A stretch of 64,000 nt of DNA, from contig NZ_FNUC01000003.1 in assembly GCF_900106035.1 (NCBI RefSeq), positions 1,667,501 to 1,731,500 of the forward strand. Reading direction: 5' to 3'. Below, one piece after another: positions 10,185 through 18,882 of this stretch. Source of the DNA: Jiangella alba (GTDB lineage Bacteria > Actinomycetota > Actinomycetes > Jiangellales > Jiangellaceae). The notes under the pieces were generated by a model, which saw nothing but the letters and a program-made list of their open reading frames with translations, did no database searches and was not told the DNA's origin. Every line of letters begins with the position of its first letter. Within the stretch, counting starts at the first letter, position 1. A program made the translations under genes and the position numbers.

Positions 10185-11927
10185 GTGCTTGAGGAAATCC
10201 GTATCCGTGGACTCGGCGTCATCGACGACGCTCAGCTGGAGCTGGGGTCCGGGCTCACCGTCGTGACGGGGGAGACCGGCGCCGGCAAGACCATGGTGCT
10301 GACCGGCCTCAACCTGCTCATGGGCGGTCGCGCCGACGGCGGCGCCGTCCGCACCGGCACCAGCCGCGCGCTGGTCGAGGGCCGCGTCACGATCGACGCC
10401 GGGGGGACGGTGGCCGAGCGGGCCGCCGAGGCCGGCGCCGAGCTCGAGCCCGCCGAGCCGGCCGGCACGGGCAGGAAGAAGACCGAACGCGTCGAACTGC
10501 TGCTCAGCCGCACCGTCATGGCCGAGGGCCGGTCCCGCGCCCACGTCGGCGGGCACAGCGCGCCGGTCAGCCTGCTCGGCGAGCTCGCCGACGGGCTGGT
10601 CGCGGTGCACGGGCAGAGCGACCAGCAGCGGCTCCTCCGGACATCGCGGCAGCTCGCCGCGCTCGACCGGTACGCCGGCGCCGCGGTCGCCGAGCCGCTG
10701 GCCGAGTACGCGACGAGGTACGCCCGGCTGCGCGCCGTCGAGGCCGAGCTGGACGAGGTCACGTCGAAGGCCCGTGAACGCGCCCAGGAGGCCGACCTGC
10801 TGCGGCTCGGCCTCGGCGAGGTCGAGGGCGTCGACCCGCAGCCCGGCGAGGACGACGCCCTGCGGGGTGAGGAGGGCCGGCTCGCGCACGCCGACGCGCT
10901 GCGCACCGCCGCCGTCACCGCGCACCAGAACCTGTCCGGCGACGAGACCGTGCCCGACGCGCCTGACGTGCTCGGCCTGATGGCGCAGGCCCGCCAGGCG
11001 CTCGAGCCCGAACGCGACCACGACCCCGAGCTGGCCGCCCTGGCCGACCGCCTCGCCGAGGTGGCGTACCTGGTCGGCGACGTCGCCGCCGACCTCGCGT
11101 CCTACGGCGCCGGCGTCGACACCGACCCCGAGCGGCTCGCCGAGGTCCAGTCCCGCCGCGCCGCGCTCACCGCGCTGACCAGGAAATACGGCGAGACCAT
11201 CGACGAGGTCCTGGCGTGGGCCGAGCAGGGGTCGCGGCGGCTGCTCGAGCTCGACGGCGACGACGAGCGGGTCGCGGAGCTCGGCCAGGAGCGCGAGTCG
11301 CTGACCGCCGAGCTGGGCGACCTCGCCAGCACCATCACCAAGGCGCGCACCGAGGCCGCCGCCCGGTTCGCCGACGACGTCAGCGTCGAGCTCACCGCGC
11401 TCGCCATGCCGCACGCCCGCATCGTCGTCGAGGTCCGGCCGCGCGACGCCTTCGGCCCGAACGGCGTCGACGACGTCGAGATCCTGTTCACCGCGCACAA
11501 CGGCGCCCAGCCGCGGCCGCTCGACAAGGGCGCCTCCGGCGGCGAGCTGTCCCGGCTCATGCTGGCCATCGAGGTCGTGTTCGCCGGCGCCGACCCGGTC
11601 CCGACGTTCGTGTTCGACGAGGTCGACGCCGGGGTGGGCGGGAAGGCGGCGGTCGAGGTCGGCCGCCGGCTGGCCATGCTGGCCAAGCACGCGCAGGTCC
11701 TGGTCGTGACCCACCTGCCGCAGGTCGCGGCGTTCGCCGACCACCACCTCAAGGTCGTGAAGTCCGACGACGGCCGCGTCACCAGCAGCGGCGTCGAGAC
11801 CCTTGACGACACCGGCCGGGTGAGCGAGCTGTCGCGCATGCTCGCCGGCCTCGAGGGGTCGGCGTCGGCGCGGGCGCATGCCGAGGAGCTGCTCGAGACC
11901 GCGGCCAGCTCGAAACGGCGCCGCTGA
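10185..11927 (+). CDS. recN: DNA repair ATPase RecN
   Basis: A 580-residue SMC-like protein for double-strand break repair. Walker A GETGAGKT is at 29-36 after an N-terminal LEEIRIRGLGVIDDA strand. A long, probably coiled-coil, middle region follows. The ABC signature GASGGELSRLMLA is near 450 and Walker B TFVFDEVDAGVGG near 474, ending with VVTHLPQVAAFADHH. The GTG start fits the family N-terminus and a -10 hexamer 8 nt upstream. The order after NAD kinase matches the mycobacterial locus. Confidence 0.95.
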   Translation: MLEEIRIRGLGVIDDAQLELGSGLTVVTGETGAGKTMVLTGLNLLMGGRADGGAVRTGTSRALVEGRVTIDAGGTVAERAAEAGAELEPAEPAGTGRKKTERVELLLSRTVMAEGRSRAHVGGHSAPVSLLGELADGLVAVHGQSDQQRLLRTSRQLAALDRYAGAAVAEPLAEYATRYARLRAVEAELDEVTSKARERAQEADLLRLGLGEVEGVDPQPGEDDALRGEEGRLAHADALRTAAVTAHQNLSGDETVPDAPDVLGLMAQARQALEPERDHDPELAALADRLAEVAYLVGDVAADLASYGAGVDTDPERLAEVQSRRAALTALTRKYGETIDEVLAWAEQGSRRLLELDGDDERVAELGQERESLTAELGDLASTITKARTEAAARFADDVSVELTALAMPHARIVVEVRPRDAFGPNGVDDVEILFTAHNGAQPRPLDKGASGGELSRLMLAIEVVFAGADPVPTFVFDEVDAGVGGKAAVEVGRRLAMLAKHAQVLVVTHLPQVAAFADHHLKVVKSDDGRVTSSGVETLDDTGRVSELSRMLAGLEGSASARAHAEELLETAASSKRRR

Positions 11928-11956
11928 ACCTCCCGCCCACGGGCCCGGCCCGGGGC

Positions 11957-11962
11957 TATGGT
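11957..11962 (+). promoter_or_regulatory. Predicted -10 box of the Vps62-like membrane protein gene
   Basis: TATGGT lies 7 nt before ATG 11970. It overlaps an alternative in-frame ATG at 11958, so it favours the downstream start. Confidence 0.45.
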
Positions 11963-11969
11963 GATCGCC

Positions 11970-14111
11970 ATGGTGCCGGCGCTGCTTGCCCTGGTCGCGG
12001 TTGCGGCGACGACGATGCCCGCGGCCCTGGCTCCGGCCGACGCCGCGGCGGCTGCGACGACGGCGGCTGGGCCGCCCGTTGCGGTCATGGTGGACGCCAT
12101 TCCTGCCGCGACGACGGGTGGGGCACTCGCCGCCGCGACACTGGACGCGGTCCCCGTCACCGCCGCGGCGTCGACGACGGCCGGAACCGACGCAGCGGCG
12201 GCCGCGGCTACGAGCGGACCGCCCGCCGCCGTCCCAGGAGCGAGCGCGCCGCCGTCCTCCGTCCGGACGCAGGAGCCGGAGGAAGACGAGTTGGTCCAGC
12301 GGTACGCGCCGGTCGTGCGCGTCAGGGAGCAGCTGGAACCGTGCGGCGACGGTGAGCCGTACCTGCCGGTCGACGTCGACGTGCTGATGGACAACGACGG
12401 TGTGGCGCTGCGCGGCCCGTGGACGACCAACGACCTGGTGGGCATCGCGCCGAGCGCCGACGACATCGGCGCCGGCCTGCTCGACTACCACCTCGACTTC
12501 CCCGGCGACGCGCTCGACCCGGGGTGCGGCTACGAGCAGTGGGCCCGGACGGTCAGCAGCGGCACCGTGCCGACCGTCTACGGCCGGGTGGTCGAGGACG
12601 CCGCGCGGCCCGACCAGCTCGCCGTCCAGTACTGGTTCTTCTACATCTTCAACGACTTCAACAACCTGCACGAGGGCGACTGGGAGATGATCCAGCTCGT
12701 CTTCGACGCCCCCGACGCCGCGGCGGCGCTGGAGGTCGACCCGACGAGCATCGGCTACAGCCAGCACTCCGGCGCCGAGCGGGCCGACTGGGGCGACAAG
12801 AAGATGGAGATCGTCGACGGCACGCACCCGGTCGTCTACCCGGCGGAGGGTTCGCACGCGAACTTCTTCAGCCCGGCGCTGTACCTCGGCGCCAGCTCCG
12901 CGACCGGCGTGGGCTGCGACGACGCCACCGGGCCGCACACACAGCTGCGCACCCGCACCGACGTCGTCCCCACCGCCGGCTACCAGGACGGCTACCCGTG
13001 GCTGGGGTTCCGCGGCCGCTGGGGCGAGCGGCAGGAGGCGTTCTACAACGGCCCGACCGGCCCGAACATGAAGACCCAGTGGACGGCGCCGATCCGCTGG
13101 TCGGAGGACAGCTGGCGCGACACCAGCGCGACCGTCCCGCTCGGCGCGTCGCTCACCCCGACCGCCACCGACGCGTTCTGCGGCGTCGTCGAGAGCGGCT
13201 CCAACCTGCTGCGCCAGCTGATCCGCAACCCACCCGCGGTGCTGGTGGGCCTGGGCGTGCTCGTCGCGCTGCTGGCGCTGATCGCCAGCCGCACCAGCTG
13301 GGGCCCCGGCGACCCGTACCCCGTCAGGCAGCGGCGCAGCTGGGGCCGGATCATCGTCGCCGCGAAGCGCATGTACACGCGGCACCCGCTGCTGTTCATG
13401 GGGATCGGGCTGGTGTACGTGCCGGTCATGCTGCTGGCGGCGGGGTTGCAGTGGCTGCTGGTCGAGGCCGGCGAACTGACGTCGCTGGTCGACACCGACG
13501 GCGACCAGAACGCGGCGACGGTGTTCGTCGTCGTGCTGCTGGGCGGGGCGATCTCGCTGCTCGCGTACTTCTGCGTCGTGGCGGCGACGGCGCAGGCGCT
13601 GCGCGACCTCGACGACGGGCAGCCGGTGACGGTGCTGGGGGCGTACCGCGCGGTGCGGGCCAAGCTGCGGCCGCTGGCGCTGGTGGCGGTGCGGCTGGTG
13701 CTCGTGGTGTGGGCGCTGCTGCTGTTCGTCTTCACGGCGCCGCTCGCGCTGATCTACGCGGTGCGCAACGGGTTCGCCGTCCAGGCCGTCATGATGGAGG
13801 ACCGCCCGGCGGGCGCGGCGTTCCACCGCAGCCGCGACGTCGTGCGTGGTCAGTGGTGGCGGGCGACGGCGGTGGCGGCGCTGGTGGTGGGGCTGGGCGC
13901 GATCACGGGGCCGTTCGTGGGGGTCGTGCTGCTGCTGGTGTCAGAGGGCTCGTTCAACGTGATCAACCTGATCACCGCGCTGGTCTACGTCGTCACCATC
14001 CCGTTCGTCGCGCTCGTGCTCGGCTACCTGTACGTCGATCTGAGCCTGCGGGCCGGATCACCTGACGCGGGTGAGGACCGGCCGGAGGTGCCCGCGGGAG
14101 CCTTGCCGTGA
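11970..14111 (+). CDS. Secreted Vps62-like domain fused to a C-terminal membrane domain
   Basis: A 713-residue protein. It starts with a signal sequence (VPALLALVAVAATTMPAALA), followed by an Ala-rich linker to about residue 105. An extracytoplasmic domain of about 300 residues resembles Vps62-type proteins (VQYWFFYIFNDFNN, HEGDWEMIQLVF, YPAEGSHANFF). From about 410 onward there are at least six hydrophobic segments, including LVGLGVLVALLALIA and a C-terminal membrane domain with ALRDLDDGQPVTVLGAYRAV. Function unknown. ATG 11970 is preferred over 11958 because a -10-like TATGGT overlaps the upstream codon. This gene opens the block inserted between recN and steA relative to mycobacteria. Confidence 0.8.
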   Translation: MVPALLALVAVAATTMPAALAPADAAAAATTAAGPPVAVMVDAIPAATTGGALAAATLDAVPVTAAASTTAGTDAAAAAATSGPPAAVPGASAPPSSVRTQEPEEDELVQRYAPVVRVREQLEPCGDGEPYLPVDVDVLMDNDGVALRGPWTTNDLVGIAPSADDIGAGLLDYHLDFPGDALDPGCGYEQWARTVSSGTVPTVYGRVVEDAARPDQLAVQYWFFYIFNDFNNLHEGDWEMIQLVFDAPDAAAALEVDPTSIGYSQHSGAERADWGDKKMEIVDGTHPVVYPAEGSHANFFSPALYLGASSATGVGCDDATGPHTQLRTRTDVVPTAGYQDGYPWLGFRGRWGERQEAFYNGPTGPNMKTQWTAPIRWSEDSWRDTSATVPLGASLTPTATDAFCGVVESGSNLLRQLIRNPPAVLVGLGVLVALLALIASRTSWGPGDPYPVRQRRSWGRIIVAAKRMYTRHPLLFMGIGLVYVPVMLLAAGLQWLLVEAGELTSLVDTDGDQNAATVFVVVLLGGAISLLAYFCVVAATAQALRDLDDGQPVTVLGAYRAVRAKLRPLALVAVRLVLVVWALLLFVFTAPLALIYAVRNGFAVQAVMMEDRPAGAAFHRSRDVVRGQWWRATAVAALVVGLGAITGPFVGVVLLLVSEGSFNVINLITALVYVVTIPFVALVLGYLYVDLSLRAGSPDAGEDRPEVPAGALP

Positions 14112-14126
14112 GGGTGAGGTGGCGCG

Positions 14127-15095
14127 ATGGGCACGGACGGGACGGAGCGGCCAGCGGCGGTCCGGGCGGCCGGGCGGTTCGGGCGCGTGCTGGCGGGCGG
14201 GGCCGGGCTGACGGTCCGAGGCCTGACCAGCCTGGTCGCGCCAACGCCGGCGCCAGGGCCGGCCAGCGCGAACGGGCGGACGGCGGACGGTCAGCCCGCG
14301 CCGCCGCGTCCGCCTGAACGGCACGCGACGCGGGCGGAGACCGGCGCGACGGTGATCGCGGCGGCGGGCAGGCTGGGGGAGGCGGCGCTCGGTCTGGCCG
14401 CGCTGACCAGCCGCCGCACGCTCGACGTCGCCGCGGGGGTGGCGATGCCGATCGAGGCGGCGGCGTCGGTGCTGGTCAGGGCCGGTGGGGTCGTGGCCGG
14501 GCGGACGGGGGTGACGCGGCGGGTGGACCGGCTGGCCCGCATCGGTCGCGAGGAGCAGCGCCGGAACGAGCGTGAGGCGGCGCTGCTGTTCCGGTCGGCG
14601 TGGCGGCGGTCGGTGGTGGGCGCGGTCGCCGTGACCGACGTCGGCGCCGTGCTGGACGAGGTCGACGTGGACGGCATCGTGCGCCGGGTGGACCTCGACG
14701 GCGTGGTCCGCCGCGTCGATCTGAACGCCGCCGTCAGCCGGGTGGACATCGACGCCGTGGTGGAGCGGGTCGACCTGGACGCCGTCATCGTGCGGCTGCG
14801 GGTGCCGGAACTGGTCGAGCAGGTGCTCGACGACATCGACCTCGGCCGGATCGTGCGCGAGTCCAGCGCCGGGATGGCCGCCGAGACGGTCGACGCGGTG
14901 CGGGTGCGCAGCGCGGGGGCGGACGGGGTGCTCAACGGCTTCGTCGACCGGGTCGTGCTGCGCCGGCCACCCCGCGACGGCGCCCGGGTGGCGGCCGCGC
15001 GGGCGGCGGCCGCACGGGACCGCGACGGTGCGGTGGACGAGCAGCCCGCGGGTGACGACGCCGCCGGCGATGGGACGGGGCGAGCGCCGCCGTGA
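14127..15095 (+). CDS. Hypothetical protein with five nonapeptide VD-repeats
   Basis: A 322-residue protein, not recognised. The N-terminal half is Ala/Gly/Arg-rich with hydrophobic stretches near 75-130 that may touch the membrane. Residues 179-223 are five tandem nonapeptides: VDVDGIVRR, VDLDGVVRR, VDLNAAVSR, VDIDAVVER, VDLDAVIVR. A further VLDDIDLGRIVRES follows. The alternating V-D-V/L-D pattern suggests a repeated turn, or an amphipathic helix or solenoid. It is 15 nt after the Vps62-like gene and overlaps the RDD gene by 4 nt, so the products probably work together at the membrane. Confidence 0.75.
   Translation: MGTDGTERPAAVRAAGRFGRVLAGGAGLTVRGLTSLVAPTPAPGPASANGRTADGQPAPPRPPERHATRAETGATVIAAAGRLGEAALGLAALTSRRTLDVAAGVAMPIEAAASVLVRAGGVVAGRTGVTRRVDRLARIGREEQRRNEREAALLFRSAWRRSVVGAVAVTDVGAVLDEVDVDGIVRRVDLDGVVRRVDLNAAVSRVDIDAVVERVDLDAVIVRLRVPELVEQVLDDIDLGRIVRESSAGMAAETVDAVRVRSAGADGVLNGFVDRVVLRRPPRDGARVAAARAAAARDRDGAVDEQPAGDDAAGDGTGRAPP
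14661..14795 (+). repeat. 27-bp tandem repeat encoding five nonapeptides
   Basis: Five in-frame units begin gtcgacgtg, gtggacctc, gtcgatctg, gtggacatc and gtcgacctg-like codons for VD(V/L/I)(D/N). DNA identity is lower than protein identity, so the repeat is old and under selection for the protein pattern. Confidence 0.85.
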
Positions 15096-15538
15096 GCGGG
15101 GCGGGCCTGGTGTCGCGGTCGGCGGCGGCGGTGGTCGACGTCGCCGTGGTGGCGGCTGCGACGGCGCTGGTGGGCGTGGTGCTGAGCGGGATCCGGTACA
15201 CGGTGGCGGGACCGCCGTTCGCGCTGCCGTCGCTGCCGGGGTGGGCGTTCGGCGCCGGGCATTCGGTGCTGGTGGTCGCCTACCTGACCACGGGCTGGGC
15301 GCTGATCGGGCGGACGCCCGGCCAGCAGGTGCTCGGCCTGCGGGTCGTGACACTGGCCGGCCGGTCGCCCGGGACGTGGCCGCCGGGCGTCGGCCGGGCG
15401 CTGGTGCGCGCCGTCGTCGTGGTGGTGTTCCCGATCGGGGTGCTGTGGACGCTGGTCAGCCGCGACACCCGCGCCGTCTGGGATCTGGTGGCGGGGACTG
15501 CGGTGGTGTACGACCCGCCGAGGGAGGCGGCACGGTGA
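15092..15538 (+). CDS. RDD family membrane protein
   Basis: A 148-residue protein with three hydrophobic segments: VVDVAVVAAATALVGVVLSG, a second near 55-75 and VVVVVFPIGVLWTL. It has the RDD-type loop IGRTPGQQVLGLRVV and a C-terminal WDLVAGTAVV. RDD proteins are small transmembrane proteins of mostly unknown role, some linked to ion transport. The GTG overlaps the preceding stop by 4 nt and its own stop overlaps the channel gene, so the three genes form one operon. Confidence 0.85.
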   Translation: MSGAGLVSRSAAAVVDVAVVAAATALVGVVLSGIRYTVAGPPFALPSLPGWAFGAGHSVLVVAYLTTGWALIGRTPGQQVLGLRVVTLAGRSPGTWPPGVGRALVRAVVVVVFPIGVLWTLVSRDTRAVWDLVAGTAVVYDPPREAAR

Positions 15539-16074
15539 GGAACGTCCTGCGCAGTGTGGGCATCCTGGCCTGCACGATCGTGGTCTATTACACGCTGCCG
15601 CTGGGCGCGCCGGACGCGCCGCCGGAGATCGTCGGCGCGGCGGCGTTCGTGGCTGGCGTGGCCGGCCTGATCTGGCTGACGTTGCACGAGGTCCGCCGAT
15701 TCGCCGCGCATCTCGGCCAGACGCGGGCCCGGGTGTCCGGCCTGCTGGCTGTGCTCTACGTCGTGGTGGTGTTCTTCGCCCTGGCGTACTACCTGATGGA
15801 GCGCAACGACCCGGCCCAGTTCGACGGCCTGAGCACCCGCACCGACTCGCTCTACTTCGCCGTCGTCACGCTGGGCACGGTCGGGTACGGCGACGTGCAC
15901 GCGGTCGGTCAGCCGGCGCGGATCGCGGCGATGGTGCAGATCGTGTTCGACCTGGTCGTGATCGGCGCGCTGTTCGCCGTCGCGTCGTCGCAGATCGCCC
16001 ACCGGCTGAGCGTCGTGCGGGCGGAGAGCGAACGCGGCGACGCCGACCCGCCCGGGATCACCCGCGAGGGGTGA
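15535..16074 (+). CDS. Two-TM potassium channel family protein
   Basis: A 179-residue protein. Two short N-terminal hydrophobic segments are followed by TM1 (SGLLAVLYVVVVFFALAYYL), a pore loop with selectivity-filter sequence TLGTVGYGDV, and TM2 (VQIVFDLVVIGALFAVAS). TVGYGD is the classical K+ filter. The gene overlaps the RDD gene by 4 nt (GTGA). No RCK or other regulatory domain is attached. Confidence 0.88.
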   Translation: MRNVLRSVGILACTIVVYYTLPLGAPDAPPEIVGAAAFVAGVAGLIWLTLHEVRRFAAHLGQTRARVSGLLAVLYVVVVFFALAYYLMERNDPAQFDGLSTRTDSLYFAVVTLGTVGYGDVHAVGQPARIAAMVQIVFDLVVIGALFAVASSQIAHRLSVVRAESERGDADPPGITREG

Positions 16075-16120
16075 GGAGCACACGGCCGCCGCGGGCCAGG
16101 CTGTCGCTCGGAGGTGGACC

Positions 16121-16516
16121 ATGGACGATTACCCGCTCCTCAACCTGTTCCTGACGATGCTCTGGTTCTTCCTGTTCATCGCCTGGATCTGGTTGCTGGT
16201 GACACTGCTCACCGACGTGTTCCGCAGCAAGGACCTCGGCGGCTGGACGAAGGCGCTCTGGACGATCTTCATCCTGGTGCTGCCGCTGTTCGGTGCGCTG
16301 ATCTACCTGATCGCGCGTGGTTCCGGCATGGCCGAGCGGATGGCCGCCGACTACCAGCGCCGCGACGACGCGTTCCGCGAGTACGTGCGCGACGCGGCGA
16401 GCGACGGGGCCGGCGCGAGCACGGCGGACGAGCTGACGAAGCTGGCGCGGCTGCGCGACGAGGGGGTGCTGAGCCCGGAGGAGTTCCAGTCGCAGAAGGC
16501 GAAGCTGCTGGTCTGA
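16121..16516 (+). CDS. PLDc_N/SHOCT-domain membrane protein
   Basis: A 131-residue protein with two N-terminal transmembrane segments (FLTMLWFFLFIAWIWLLVTL and the ALWTIFILVLPLFGALIYLI region). It ends in a SHOCT motif (TKLARLRDEGVLSPEEFQSQ), a short helical module seen at protein ends across bacteria. Role unknown. The ATG has a strong ggaggtgg site. Two GC-rich hairpins downstream close this block. Confidence 0.85.
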   Translation: MDDYPLLNLFLTMLWFFLFIAWIWLLVTLLTDVFRSKDLGGWTKALWTIFILVLPLFGALIYLIARGSGMAERMAADYQRRDDAFREYVRDAASDGAGASTADELTKLARLRDEGVLSPEEFQSQKAKLLV

Positions 16517-16520
16517 CGGA

Positions 16521-16544
16521 GCCCGGCCGGGTGCCCGGCCGGGC
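16521..16544 (+). terminator. GC-rich terminator hairpin after the SHOCT gene
   Basis: gcccggccggg (16521-16531) and cccggccgggc (16534-16544) form an 11-bp stem 4 nt after the stop codon. There is no T-tract. Confidence 0.7.
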
Positions 16545-16581
16545 GGTTGACGATCGTGATCGCGCCGGCCCGCGGGTGACC

Positions 16582-16619
16582 GCCGGGCCGGCCCGAACCC
16601 GTCCCGGGCCCGGCCCGGA
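16582..16619 (+). terminator. Second GC-rich hairpin before steA
   Basis: ccgggccggcccg and cgggcccggcccgg can pair with a single bulge around an 8-nt loop. It may back up the terminator at 16521 or help insulate steA. Confidence 0.5.
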
Positions 16620-16702
16620 GATCGCCCGCCGCGGCCCGGGAGAACCTGTGGGAATCGGCCAACACACACCGGACCGATGCGGTGTTACGGGCCCGGACAT
16701 GG

Positions 16703-16708
16703 CAGGAT
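16703..16708 (+). promoter_or_regulatory. Predicted -10 box of steA
   Basis: CAGGAT lies 7 nt before GTG 16716. The first base deviates from the usual T, so this is weaker than the other examples. Confidence 0.4.
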
Positions 16709-16715
16709 TCGCTTG

Positions 16716-17900
16716 GTGAGGATGCCTGCACTACGCCGCCGCAAGCCCGATGACCTGCCCGGGGTCAGCGGCGTCGTGCGCCTCGATCACCGCACCAAGA
16801 ACCTCACGAAACGGCTCAAAGCGGGCGAGATCGCCGTCATCGACCACCTCGATCTCGACCGCGTCTCCGCCGAGGCGCTCGTCGCCTGCCAGGCCGGCGC
16901 CGTCGTGAACGTCCGCCCGTCGGTCAGCGGCCGCTACCCCAACCTCGGCCCCGACATCATCGTCCGGGCCGGCATCCCGCTGGTCGACGACGTCGGCCCC
17001 GACCTCTTCAGCGCCATCAAAGAGGGCGAGCGGGTCCGCGTCGACGGCACCACGCTCTACCGCGAGGGCACCGGCGAGGCCGTCGGCGTCGGCATCCGGC
17101 ACGACGAAGAGAGCCTCGCCAAGCTGATGAGCGCGGCCCGCGAGGGCCTGTCCGCGCAGCTCGAGGCGTTCGCCGCCAACACCATGGAGTACCTCAAGCG
17201 CGAGCGCGAGCTGCTCCTCGACGGCGTCGGCGTGCCCGAGATCCGCACCGACCTCGACGGCCGCCACGTCCTCATCGTCGTGCGCGGGTACGACTACAAG
17301 GAAGACCTCGTCACGCTGCGGCCGTACATCCGCGAGTACGACCCCGTCCTCATCGGCGTCGACGGCGGCGCCGACGCGCTGCTCGAGGTCGGGCAGAAGC
17401 CCGACATCATCGTCGGCGACATGGACTCCGTGTCCGACGACGCGCTGGCCAGCGGCGCCGAGCTGATCGTGCACGCCTACCGCGACGGCCGCGCGCCGGG
17501 GCTGGGGCGGCTCGAGCGCATGGGGCTGTCCGGCGTCCCGTTCGCGGCCACCGGCACCAGCGAGGACATCGCCATGCTGCTGGCCGACGACAAGGGCGCC
17601 AGCCTCATCGTGGCCGTCGGCACCCACGCCACCCTGGTCGAGTTCCTCGACAAGGGCCGCTCCGGCATGGCCAGCACCTTCCTCACCAGGCTGCGGGTGG
17701 GCAGCAAGCTGGTCGACGCCAAGGGCGTGAGCCGGCTCTACCACAGCAGCGTCCCGGCGTGGATGCTGGCCGTGCTCGTCGTCGCCGGCATCACCGCGGT
17801 CGTCGCCGCCATGTACTCCACCCCGACGGGCCAGGCCTATCTCGACATCGTGGGCTCGTGGTGGGACCGCTTCTATTTCTGGGTCAAGGGACTCTTCTGA
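16716..17900 (+). CDS. steA: Putative cytokinetic-ring protein SteA
   Basis: A 394-residue protein equivalent to Rv1697 and to Corynebacterium glutamicum SteA, which acts with SteB in cell separation. It has a thiamin pyrophosphokinase-like core: RPYIREYDPVLIGVDGGADA near 215 and KPDIIVGDMDSVSDDAL near 240. One transmembrane segment lies near the C-terminus (AWMLAVLVVAGITAVVAAMY), leaving a short outer tail. GTG 16716 gives VRMPALRRR; ATG 16722 is the alternative. The steB-like gene starts 1 nt after its stop. Confidence 0.9.
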   Translation: MRMPALRRRKPDDLPGVSGVVRLDHRTKNLTKRLKAGEIAVIDHLDLDRVSAEALVACQAGAVVNVRPSVSGRYPNLGPDIIVRAGIPLVDDVGPDLFSAIKEGERVRVDGTTLYREGTGEAVGVGIRHDEESLAKLMSAAREGLSAQLEAFAANTMEYLKRERELLLDGVGVPEIRTDLDGRHVLIVVRGYDYKEDLVTLRPYIREYDPVLIGVDGGADALLEVGQKPDIIVGDMDSVSDDALASGAELIVHAYRDGRAPGLGRLERMGLSGVPFAATGTSEDIAMLLADDKGASLIVAVGTHATLVEFLDKGRSGMASTFLTRLRVGSKLVDAKGVSRLYHSSVPAWMLAVLVVAGITAVVAAMYSTPTGQAYLDIVGSWWDRFYFWVKGLF

Positions 17901-17901
17901 C

Positions 17902-18882
17902 GTGATCGACTTTCGCTACCACCTGGTCTCGATCATCGCTGTCTTCTTCGCGTTGGCGGCCGGCATCGTGCTCGGCGCGGGCCCGCTCGGCGACACCGTC
18001 GACGACACGCTGGCCGAGCAGACGTCGTCGCTGCGCGACGAGAACCGCGACCTGCGCCAGCAGCTCGAGGACACCGAACGCGACACCGCGTACCAGCAGG
18101 CCTTCCTCGAGGAGGTCACGCCGCGGCTGGTCACCGGCCAGCTCGAGGGCGAGTACGTCGGCGTCATCGCGCTGCCGGGCGCCGACGAAGAGACCGTCAC
18201 CGCCGTGCGCGACACGCTGGCGCAGGCCGGCGCGACGGCCGACCTCACCGTGCGCATCGAGCCGACGTGGACCGACCCCGACTCCGAGCCGACGCTCGAC
18301 GAGCTGGCCACCGAGCTCGTGTCGTCCGGCACCGAGCTGCCCACCGAGGGCGGCGGCTACGCCCGCGGCGCCGCGGTGCTGGCGTCCGCGCTGATGGCGC
18401 CGCCCACCGAGCCCGGAGCCTCGCACGAGACCATCGACACCGCCACGGTCACGGCGTTCGAGGAGTCCGACCTCATCACGCTCGAGCAGGACGCGTCGGT
18501 GGCGCCGTCCATGGCGGTGCTGGTGGCGGGCAACGTCTCCGGCGACGACGCGGAGGACCGGCTGGACCGGCTGGCCACGCTGGTGGGCAGCATCGACGCC
18601 GCCGACGCCGGCACCGTCGTGGCCGGTCCCGCCTCGACCGCCGAGGACGGCCTGCTGCGCACCATCCGCGACAACGGCGACCTCGCCGAGGTCGTGTCCA
18701 CCGTCGACTCCGTCGACCTGCCCAGCGGCCGCGCGGCCGTCGTCTTCGCACTGAGCGAGCAGGCCGGTGGCGGCTCCGGCCAGTACGGCGTGGTCGGCGA
18801 GACCGACGGCGCGCTGCCGCCGGTGCCCGAGGAACCCGGCGCGTCGGTCACCGACGAGCCCACCGAGGGGAGCTCGTCGTGA
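17902..18882 (+). CDS. steB: Copper transporter MctB/SteB family protein
   Basis: A 326-residue protein beginning with the family hallmark MIDFRYHLVSIIAVFFALAA, which contains the single N-terminal membrane anchor. A coiled-coil (LAEQTSSLRDENRDLRQQLE) follows, then an outer alpha/beta domain. M. tuberculosis Rv1698 (MctB) was described as a copper export channel, while the corynebacterial homologue SteB works with SteA in cell separation. The tight steA pairing favours the second role. The stop overlaps the next gene by 4 nt (GTGA). Confidence 0.88.
   Translation: MIDFRYHLVSIIAVFFALAAGIVLGAGPLGDTVDDTLAEQTSSLRDENRDLRQQLEDTERDTAYQQAFLEEVTPRLVTGQLEGEYVGVIALPGADEETVTAVRDTLAQAGATADLTVRIEPTWTDPDSEPTLDELATELVSSGTELPTEGGGYARGAAVLASALMAPPTEPGASHETIDTATVTAFEESDLITLEQDASVAPSMAVLVAGNVSGDDAEDRLDRLATLVGSIDAADAGTVVAGPASTAEDGLLRTIRDNGDLAEVVSTVDSVDLPSGRAAVVFALSEQAGGGSGQYGVVGETDGALPPVPEEPGASVTDEPTEGSSS

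Noticed and set aside
9303..13826. Very long minus-strand open frame (1507 codons) opposite NAD kinase and recN
   Set aside because: Arg/His/Gln-rich shadow caused by high GC; the plus-strand genes have clear family motifs and proper starts.
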